The position numbers were made by a program, and so were the translations under genes. From the NCBI RefSeq assembly GCF_006716865.1, contig NZ_VFPT01000001.1:2103001-2167000 (forward strand): 64,000 nt of DNA, in the 5' to 3' direction. Positions 57,793 to 64,000 of the stretch are shown here, piece after piece (position 1 is the stretch's first letter; every line of letters starts with the position of its first letter). Below the pieces are notes generated by a model. The model saw nothing but the letters and a program-made list of their open reading frames with translations. It searched no databases and was not told the origin of the DNA. This DNA comes from Roseinatronobacter monicus (GTDB lineage: Bacteria; Pseudomonadota; Alphaproteobacteria; Rhodobacterales; Rhodobacteraceae).

Positions 57793-58302
57793 TCAGGCAG
57801 CGCGCGAGACCAGCATGTCATTCACCTGCTTTTGCGCGATCGCTTCATCGCCACCGACAACGGCAGCAACTTCGCGGGTCAGCCGCTCGAGTGCAGCTTC
57901 ATACAACTGGCGCTCGGAATAGGACTGCTCGCGCTGGTCATCGCTGCGGTGCAGATCGCGCACCACTTCGGCAATGGCCAGCAGATCACCGGAGTTAATC
58001 TTCTGTTCATATTCCTGCGCACGGCGCGACCACATGGCCCGCTTGACACGCGCTTTGCCCTTCAGGGTCGCAAGCGCCTTGTCCACAAGCTCTGGCGAGG
58101 CCAGTGACCGCATGCCCACTGTGACGGCCTTGTTGGTCGGCACGCGCAGGGTCATTTTCTCTTTCTCGAACGAAATGACGAAAAGTTCCAGTTTCAGCCC
58201 GGCAATTTCCTGTTCTTCAATGGAAACGATCTGCCCCACGCCATGCGCAGGATACACCACGTATTCATTGGCGCGAAACTCGGATTTTTTCGTTTTTGAC
58301 AT
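57793..58302 (-). CDS. carD: CarD-family transcriptional regulator
   Basis: A 169-residue protein with the RNA-polymerase-interacting Tudor-like domain (EYVVYPAHGVGQIVSIEEQ) and the C-terminal helical domain with the Trp in KRAMWSRRAQEYEQKI. CarD stabilises open complexes at rRNA and other promoters. The start MSKTKKSEF precedes the conserved domain. It is followed by its own terminator. Confidence 0.95.
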   Translation of the reverse strand: MSKTKKSEFRANEYVVYPAHGVGQIVSIEEQEIAGLKLELFVISFEKEKMTLRVPTNKAVTVGMRSLASPELVDKALATLKGKARVKRAMWSRRAQEYEQKINSGDLLAIAEVVRDLHRSDDQREQSYSERQLYEAALERLTREVAAVVGGDEAIAQKQVNDMLVSRAA

Positions 58303-58388
58303 TCACATCTTCCCCACAAGGCCCGATATATGACAACAGAACAACTGCAGGATACCAAGGTTCCTGTGACAGCCAGTCTGAAGTCGGC

Positions 58389-58418
58389 AAAAAAGCGGCA
58401 GCTCGCTTAACTGCCGCT
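58389..58418 (-). terminator. Rho-independent terminator of fdxA
   Basis: AGCGGCAG (58394-58401) and CTGCCGCT (58411-58418) pair around a 9-base loop; on the reverse strand TTTTTT follows. It lies about 105 bases after the fdxA stop, in a 221-base gap that also holds the carD leader. Confidence 0.9.
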
Positions 58419-58523
58419 ACGGGACGGTTTCATAATCATCATGATTCTATATCACAAAACTGCCGAAAAACAAAGCATGTTGGTGATGGTTATGTGACAC
58501 AGTCATGAGAGCAGAATTTTACC

Positions 58524-58862
58524 TCAGCCGCCCTCGCCGGGGTTTTCCGAGAAATATTTGTCAAGCTTGCCGGTTTCGCCATCGCGGTCCGTGGCTTCGG
58601 GCAGCGGGTCTTTCTTGGTGATAATGACAGGCCATTTTTCGGAATATTTCCGGTTGAATTCGACCCATGGCTCCATCTCCGGCTCGGTATCGGGGCGGAT
58701 GGCATCGGCGGGGCATTCGGGTTCACAGACACCACAATCGATGCATTCATCCGGGTGGATGACCAGCATGTTTTCGCCTTCATAAAAGCAATCCACCGGA
58801 CAGACCTCGACACAATCGGTGTATTTGCAGGCAATGCAGTTGTCGATCACCACATAGGTCAT
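58524..58862 (-). CDS. fdxA: Seven-iron ferredoxin FdxA
   Basis: A 112-residue protein with two clusters. The first region [19 protein letters not shown] and the second [12 protein letters not shown] bind a [3Fe-4S] and a [4Fe-4S] cluster. The C-terminal tail ([14 protein letters not shown]) is typical. It carries electrons; in many relatives it is linked to CarD genes. Its ATG start is standard. Confidence 0.96.
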   Translation of the reverse strand: MTYVVIDNCIACKYTDCVEVCPVDCFYEGENMLVIHPDECIDCGVCEPECPADAIRPDTEPEMEPWVEFNRKYSEKWPVIITKKDPLPEATDRDGETGKLDKYFSENPGEGG

Positions 58863-58935
58863 GAAGCCATCCTCAGTCTGGGTATCCGCGCGAATGCGCT
58901 AGGGGTCGACAGGGGACATAATCCAGCCCCTGCAA

Positions 58936-59313
58936 TCAATCAAGCGCATCCGGCCGTCCTGCGGCAAATCGGCGACGGTCGCGCTTGTCCGGGCGCCCGC
59001 CAGAGACAGGAACAGGGCGCGACATATCCTTGGGTGGCGCAGGGGGCGACAGGTCTTCATAAAGTGTGCGCGCTTCGGGTGCCGGGCCACGGCGCGTGCC
59101 CAAGGCAAGAATACGCACAACGCAAATGCGTTCCCCCACAGCAAATGTCAGCACATCCTCCGCGCCCACATTATAGGCTGGTTTGGCAATGCGATTGCCG
59201 TTCACCCGCACCCCGGCACGTTCGACCAGCTTTGCGGCCAGCGCGCGCGATTTCACGAAGCGCGCCTGCCACAACCATTTGTCCAGCCTGAGCGTCGGGC
59301 GTGGTTCTGTCAC
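58936..59313 (-). CDS. S4-domain RNA-binding protein (HslR-like)
   Basis: A 125-residue protein. The S4 RNA-binding domain (LRLDKWLWQARFVKSRALAA, then RVNGNRIAKPAY) covers the first 60 residues; a basic, disordered tail follows (PDKRDRRRFAAGRP). In E. coli HslR/Hsp15 rescues blocked 50S subunits. It starts 4 bases after the helicase stop. Confidence 0.9.
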   Translation of the reverse strand: MTEPRPTLRLDKWLWQARFVKSRALAAKLVERAGVRVNGNRIAKPAYNVGAEDVLTFAVGERICVVRILALGTRRGPAPEARTLYEDLSPPAPPKDMSRPVPVSGGRPDKRDRRRFAAGRPDALD

Positions 59314-59317
59314 GCAG

Positions 59318-62107
59318 TCAGCCTTTGGTCTTCAACCCCATCAACGCCGCTGCAAACGGGTTGTCAGGATCGATCCGGTCCGACTTGCGCGGCGAGGACG
59401 AGGCCGCATACTCGCGTTTTGCCTCTGGCTTCTTGCCTTTTGGCTTGGCCCCTTTGGGTTTGGCCCCCTTGGGCCGCGCATCCTGCGATTTATTCTGCGG
59501 GCGCGTATCTTTGCGCGGGCGCGGCGCCCATGTGAAGGTGAAAAACACCTCTGGTGGGTCAGCCTCTGCTGTCTCGGCCGGTTGCGCGCCGGACTCTGGC
59601 GCTGCGGCCACTTCTGGTTCAGCCACAGCAGGCTCAGGCGCTTGCGCAGATGTGTCTGTGTCAGGTGCTGGCGCGTCCGGTGCATCTGGCACAGCATCTT
59701 CTGCCACTGCGGGCTGTTCCGGCTTGGCCTTGGCGCGCTCCGCGCGCTCGGCCTTGTAGCCCAGCCCTTCCATCAGATCGGCGAATTGCTCCAAGGTGGT
59801 GCCGGTGATCGACAGCATGTCAGGCGTCGCCTCAAAACCGGATCTGCTGTCACAAGCGCGCAACAGGTCGGCCAGCCGCTCGAGCATATCAATCCGGATG
59901 GCGCGCGCGCCCGCTGGGCGATAGCCCGCCATAGTGTAGTGATCCGAAGGCACCTCGGTCAGATGCGGGATCGTAACAAGCCCCGGAGGCGGGCTTTCGG
60001 GAAATTCGTCAAGCCCTTCGGCGAGCGAGCGTAAAACCAGACGCAGCCGTGTGGGCGCGGGTTTCAGCAACAGCGGCAGAAAGATCGTGTATTGCCCGAA
60101 CCGCACGCCATGCTTGCGCAACAGCCCGCGCGCATCCTGATCCAGCGCCTTGATATCTGCGGCAATGCGTTCGCGTGGGATCACGCCCATCGCTTCGACC
60201 AGCTGAAAGGCAATGCCGCGCGCCAGACCGTTCAGCGCCTCATCGCGGGACATGTTCAAAAGCGGCTCGAACTGGGCGGCGATCTTGCGGTCGATAAAAT
60301 GCTGCAACCGGCGGCGCACCTTTTCGGTGACATCATGGCCTGCCTCGTCATCGACGAAAGCATGCACTTGCGGGCGCATCGCGTCATCGCCGCGCACCAG
60401 CTTGCCGACAGCCGAATCGCCCCACATCAACCCGCCCTGTTCGGTGAAATCGAACTCGGTATCGGCGGCATTGTAGAACTTGTCAGCGCGCAGGTGGAAC
60501 AACGGCGTCAGCGCCGCCAGAGAGGCCTGCCGCAGCGTTTTTGCTTCATCTGCGCTGGCGGTCTGGTCCTGCCGAAAGCGGAACCCTTCCAGCCGACCGA
60601 TCAATTCGTCCTCGACCGTCACTTCGCCTTTGTCATTCACCTCAGCCACAAGGCTCTCCTTCTGCTTCAACCGGCGCAGCAGAACACTGGTGCGCCGGTC
60701 AACAAATCTTTGCGTCAAACGTGCGTGCAGCGCGTCTGACAAGCGGTCTTCTACAGCGCGAGTCGCCTCGCGCCAATGCTTTTCGTCATCGACCCACGCC
60801 TTGCGCTGCGCGATATACGTCCATGTGCGAATATACGCCAGTCGTTTTGACAGAACATCTATATCGCCTTCGGTGCGGTCGATGCGCTGAATATTGCGCC
60901 CCAGCCAATCCGGATCAATGCGTCCGGCACCGTGCAGGAAGTCGAATACCTGCCCCAACAGGGCCGCATGTTCCGCAGGCGAGATGCCGCGAAAATCGGG
61001 CACACGGCAGACATCCCACAACAGGCGCAGATCGCGCGGGTCGCGCAGACGGTCGCGTGTTTCGGGCATATCCAGCAAGGTTTTCAACGCAACCACATCA
61101 TCTGCATCGCGCGCGCGTGTCAGCCAGTCGTTATTGGTATGCGCCTCAAGCGAGGCAATCAGCCGCTCGGGCGTGCCAAATTCCAGCCGCGCATTGCGCC
61201 AGTGCAGCTTGCGCACGGGCAGGAACTGGTGGTTCTCGATGGCCGCGATCACTTCATCCGGCAGGGGGCGCGCTTCGCCTGTCACACCGAAACTTCCATC
61301 ATTCTGGTAACGCCCTGCCCGGCCTGCAATCTGAGCCAATTCATCCGGCCCAAGGGGCCGCATGCGCCGCCCGTCGAATTTGCGTGTCGCCGAAAAGGCC
61401 ACATGCTTGATGTCCAGATTCAGGCCCATCCCGATGGCATCTGTCGCCACAAGATAATCGACGTCGCCATTTTGATAGAGTTCCACCTGCGCGTTGCGCG
61501 TCCGAGGCGACAGCGCGCCCATAACCACGGCGCAGCCGCCTTTCTGACGGCGGATCAGCTCTGCAATCGCATACACATTCTCAACACTGAACCCCACAAT
61601 TGCGCTGCGTGCAGGCATTCGGCTTATCTTTTTGGAACCTGAGTAGCTGAGTTGCGACATCCGCTCGCGGTGTTGAAACTGCACACCCGGCACCAGTGCA
61701 GCAATCGCGCTGCGCATCGTGTCGGACCCCATGAACAACGTCTCGTGCAAGCCGCGCGCATGCAGCAGGCGGTCCGTGAATACGTGGCCGCGGTCGGGGT
61801 CGTTGCACAGTTGGATTTCGTCAATGGCCACGAAATCGGCGCCGATTTCCAGCGGCATCGCCTCGACCGTGCAGACCCAATATTGGGTGCGATCCGGTAC
61901 GATCCGCTCTTCCCCCGTGACAAGCGCCACACAATCAGGGCCGCGCAGTGCGCGGATCTTGTCATAGACTTCGCGCGCAAGCAGCCGCAGCGGCAGGCCA
62001 ATCACCCCCGTGCGATACGCCAACATGCGCTCGATTGCGTAATGTGTTTTGCCGGTATTCGTGGGTCCGAGCACCGCAACAGCCCTCGACTGCGCGCGCA
62101 TGTTCAT
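59318..62107 (-). CDS. SUV3-like DEXH-box RNA helicase with long disordered tail
   Basis: A 929-residue helicase. The Walker A is LGPTNTGKTHYAIERM, the DEAD-like box is IDEIQLC and motif VI is IAGRAGRYQ. The first 350 residues match SUV3 (mitochondrial degradosome helicase). The last about 165 residues are low complexity: Ala/Pro/Glu-rich, then Lys-rich with KGAKPKGAKPKG, ending DNPFAAALMGLK. It likely unwinds RNA during decay; no nuclease lies next to it. ATG at 62107 or two codons later. Confidence 0.9.
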   Translation of the reverse strand: MNMRAQSRAVAVLGPTNTGKTHYAIERMLAYRTGVIGLPLRLLAREVYDKIRALRGPDCVALVTGEERIVPDRTQYWVCTVEAMPLEIGADFVAIDEIQLCNDPDRGHVFTDRLLHARGLHETLFMGSDTMRSAIAALVPGVQFQHRERMSQLSYSGSKKISRMPARSAIVGFSVENVYAIAELIRRQKGGCAVVMGALSPRTRNAQVELYQNGDVDYLVATDAIGMGLNLDIKHVAFSATRKFDGRRMRPLGPDELAQIAGRAGRYQNDGSFGVTGEARPLPDEVIAAIENHQFLPVRKLHWRNARLEFGTPERLIASLEAHTNNDWLTRARDADDVVALKTLLDMPETRDRLRDPRDLRLLWDVCRVPDFRGISPAEHAALLGQVFDFLHGAGRIDPDWLGRNIQRIDRTEGDIDVLSKRLAYIRTWTYIAQRKAWVDDEKHWREATRAVEDRLSDALHARLTQRFVDRRTSVLLRRLKQKESLVAEVNDKGEVTVEDELIGRLEGFRFRQDQTASADEAKTLRQASLAALTPLFHLRADKFYNAADTEFDFTEQGGLMWGDSAVGKLVRGDDAMRPQVHAFVDDEAGHDVTEKVRRRLQHFIDRKIAAQFEPLLNMSRDEALNGLARGIAFQLVEAMGVIPRERIAADIKALDQDARGLLRKHGVRFGQYTIFLPLLLKPAPTRLRLVLRSLAEGLDEFPESPPPGLVTIPHLTEVPSDHYTMAGYRPAGARAIRIDMLERLADLLRACDSRSGFEATPDMLSITGTTLEQFADLMEGLGYKAERAERAKAKPEQPAVAEDAVPDAPDAPAPDTDTSAQAPEPAVAEPEVAAAPESGAQPAETAEADPPEVFFTFTWAPRPRKDTRPQNKSQDARPKGAKPKGAKPKGKKPEAKREYAASSSPRKSDRIDPDNPFAAALMGLKTKG

Positions 62108-62141
62108 CTGCCCTACCCCCTCAAGGTCGTGATCAGGTCAC

Positions 62142-62711
62142 TTAGAGTGTGACACCGCCCAAACGGCGTTCCAGCCGTTCGAGCGCGGCTTTTACGTCAT
62201 TGCGATGCGGGTGTATAGCTTCGGCAGCAAGGTAGGCTTCTTTTGCGCGCTCATATTCAGACAGATCCTCAAAAATACGGCCCAGACCTGTCAGGGCAGA
62301 GAAATGATGCGGGTTGCGGCTGAGTGTATCCTGAAGATCGGCGAGAGAGCGCCCAACCTTGCCATCCATGAACCACGCAGTCGCGCGCGCATGATACCCT
62401 TCGGCGAAATCTGGCGCGTGATCGATCAGCGCCGTGAAATGTTCAATCGCTGCAACACTGTCACCCCGGCGCAACGCATCACGCCCGCGTTGCAACAACA
62501 GATCAGCGCTGGCCGAGCCAGACCGCGACCATTGCCGAATGATCTGCCGCTCGATTCGCTGCCATGCCTCTTGATTTGGGTCGCGGAGTTGCTCCAGCAG
62601 ACTCGCAACTTCGCCAGATGGGTCCATGTCAGTGGCTTGCGCAGGCGCAAGCATCAAAAACCCGGCAAATGCCGCTACGATAGGATTGAGAAAAGCGGTG
62701 CGCATCATCAT
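62142..62711 (-). CDS. Exported tetratricopeptide-repeat protein
   Basis: A 189-residue protein with a signal peptide (about 24 residues, hydrophobic LNPIVAAFAGFLML, cut near AQA). The rest forms about three TPR repeats (LLQRGRDALRRGDSVAAIEH, GYHARATAWFMDGKVGRSLA, AKEAYLAAEAIHP). It probably binds a periplasmic partner. Three ATGs are consecutive; the first (62711) is taken. It is divergent from the SCP2 gene. Confidence 0.82.
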   Translation of the reverse strand: MMMRTAFLNPIVAAFAGFLMLAPAQATDMDPSGEVASLLEQLRDPNQEAWQRIERQIIRQWSRSGSASADLLLQRGRDALRRGDSVAAIEHFTALIDHAPDFAEGYHARATAWFMDGKVGRSLADLQDTLSRNPHHFSALTGLGRIFEDLSEYERAKEAYLAAEAIHPHRNDVKAALERLERRLGGVTL

Positions 62712-62776
62712 AGTACCAAGTGTAGCGCATTTGATGCGCGAATCCATACGCGTCTCATCACAAAACGGAGCAGATC

Positions 62777-63064
62777 ATGAGCGATATCATCACCCACGCC
62801 ATCGCCGCGCTAAGCAAGCGCATGTCAGACGGGTTTGAAGGAACAGCAAAATTCGAGATCACAGGCGAAGGGTCGATCATGGTCGACGAATCCGGTGTCC
62901 GCGCAGGTGATGACCCCGCCGATGTGACGATGATTGCCAATGCAGAAACCTTTCAGGGCATCATCGAAGGTGATGTGAACCCGACAATGGCGTTCATGTC
63001 CGGCAAACTCAAGGTCGAGGGCGACATGGGCATGGCCATGAAGCTTGGCGCAGCCCTGAGCTGA
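62777..63064 (+). CDS. SCP2 sterol-binding domain protein
   Basis: A 95-residue stand-alone SCP2 domain (KFEITGEGSIMVDESGVR, then FMSGKLKVEGDMGMAMKLG). The family binds lipids or acyl-CoA; the ligand is unknown. GGAG lies 7 bases before the ATG. Its stop overlaps the next start (TGATG), so it is coupled to the hydrolase. Confidence 0.92.
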   Translation: MSDIITHAIAALSKRMSDGFEGTAKFEITGEGSIMVDESGVRAGDDPADVTMIANAETFQGIIEGDVNPTMAFMSGKLKVEGDMGMAMKLGAALS

Positions 63065-64000
63065 TGCCGGACACCGCGCCCTTTTTTGCCGACATCGCAG
63101 ATGCGCCGCCGCCCCACTCGGTCATCTGGACGCAGGCAGAGGGGGGCACAAAGTTGCGCGTCGCCCTTTGGCCAGCGGGGCCAAAGGGCATGGTCGCAAT
63201 CTTTCCCGGCCGCACCGAGGTTATCGAGAAATACGGGCGCGTCATCACCGATCTGGCGGCCGCCGGGTATGGGGCTGCGGCGATTGACTGGCGCGGTCAG
63301 GGCCTGTCCGACCGGCTGACAGACCGGCCATTGCTGGGCGACGTGCAGGATTTTGCGCAGTTTCAACTCGACGTGGCCGCGTATCGCAAGGTGCTCGACC
63401 GTTTCGCGCCAGATGCGCCGCGCTTTGTGCTGGCGCATTCCATGGGCGGCTGTATTGCCCTGCGCGCTCTTATAGATGGATTTCCCGCGCAGGCGGCCAG
63501 TTTCAGCGCCCCCATGTGGGGCCTGCCGCTCAACAGCACCACCAGTCGCGCCATTGCTGTGATGCGCGCCGCCCTGCGGATGAGCAGACTGGACCAGCGC
63601 GAAGTGCCCGGCGCGGGCGTCGAATTTCGGCTGTGGGAAAACCCGTTCGACAATAATGAACTGACGGGGGACGCCGAAACCTATGCCTGGATGCAGGCAC
63701 AGGTGCAGGCGCACACACAACTGCGCCTTGGCGCGCCAAGTCTGCGCTGGCTGGCCGCTGCACTGGCCGAAACGGCGGCGTTGCAACTGTTGCCTGCACC
63801 GAAGGTTGCGGCCTTTTGCGGGGTTGGGACGCGCGAAAAGCTGGTTTCGGCACCGGCAATAGAGGGGCGCATGGCAGGCTGGCCGAATGGGCGGCTGGAG
63901 GTTTATCAGGGCGCCTTGCATGAATTGCTGATGGAACGTGCTGCCACGCGCGACGCATTCTTGCGCGCAACCCTTGCCTTGTTCGACGCAAATCAGCCCT
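63064..64000 (+). CDS. Alpha/beta hydrolase (lysophospholipase PldB-like), cut by window edge
   Basis: The first 312 residues are present and no stop is seen. The oxyanion and nucleophile elements are visible: IDWRGQGLSDRL and the serine in LAHSMGGCIALRA (about residue 126). The His of the triad may be in YQGALHELLMER near the end. This matches PldB-like lysophospholipases/monoglyceride lipases. The overlap with the SCP2 gene suggests a shared lipid role. Confidence 0.88.
   Translation, partial: MPDTAPFFADIADAPPPHSVIWTQAEGGTKLRVALWPAGPKGMVAIFPGRTEVIEKYGRVITDLAAAGYGAAAIDWRGQGLSDRLTDRPLLGDVQDFAQFQLDVAAYRKVLDRFAPDAPRFVLAHSMGGCIALRALIDGFPAQAASFSAPMWGLPLNSTTSRAIAVMRAALRMSRLDQREVPGAGVEFRLWENPFDNNELTGDAETYAWMQAQVQAHTQLRLGAPSLRWLAAALAETAALQLLPAPKVAAFCGVGTREKLVSAPAIEGRMAGWPNGRLEVYQGALHELLMERAATRDAFLRATLALFDANQP

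Overview
The window looks like chromosomal DNA of an alphaproteobacterium of the Rhodobacteraceae (Rhodobacterales). Supporting signs are the GcrA, CckA and CarD regulators, a short-chain-acyl XRE regulator, a tRNA-His without G-1 (A73, G1:U72), COQ9, a ChoXWV/BetIBA choline module, a roughly 60% GC composition and dense operons with ATGA/TGATG overlaps. No phage, transposase, integron, plasmid or CRISPR signature was seen. The genus cannot be fixed from the sequence alone.

Layout: (1) 1-6.4 kb, minus strand: the 5' part of preT, then a signalling block (SSF-type transporter/histidine kinase, small membrane protein, single-domain response regulator) and a ScfR/PccR-type regulator, divergent from accBC. 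(2) 6.5-10.9 kb: accB-accC converge on dacB, nadD and tRNA-His. (3) 11-17.8 kb: lpxC, bamD, recN and a lipoprotein gene converge on gcrA, followed by an ABC-2 permease, a cytochrome c and the SRP RNA. (4) 18-27 kb, minus strand: murB-ddl-ftsQ-ftsA-ftsZ with its own terminator, plus an AsmA-like gene. (5) 27.3-34 kb: gltX, fabB, fabI; a tandem crcB pair; a kinase-like protein; an aminotransferase/sulfotransferase-like pair. (6) 34-43.4 kb, minus strand: katG, a putrescine-type ABC transporter, a quinone oxidoreductase, a class IV aminotransferase and COQ9. (7) 43.5-51.4 kb: rpsU, a secreted nuclease, and the divergent betIBA/choXWV module. (8) 51.6-56.8 kb: thioesterase, RsmB-like methyltransferase, cckA, EamA transporter. 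(9) 56.9-64 kb: yebC, carD, fdxA, S4 protein, SUV3-like helicase, TPR protein, then SCP2 protein and a truncated alpha/beta hydrolase.

The genes mostly serve core physiology: envelope synthesis and division (lpxC, bamD, dacB, murB, ddl, ftsQAZ), fatty-acid synthesis (accBC, fabB, fabI), cell-cycle control (gcrA, cckA), translation, osmoprotection (choline uptake and oxidation to glycine betaine) and peroxide defence (katG).

No complete new system of defence or mobile type is evident. The strongest leads are: a possible acyl/acetate-responsive signalling block beside accBC; an FtsQ with a very long cytoplasmic N-terminus; a full CtrA-box-like motif next to a GANTC site upstream of cckA; a tandem crcB pair with asymmetric phenylalanine-box residues; a division cluster that appears rearranged; and a nested 89-bp palindrome at 52.1 kb.
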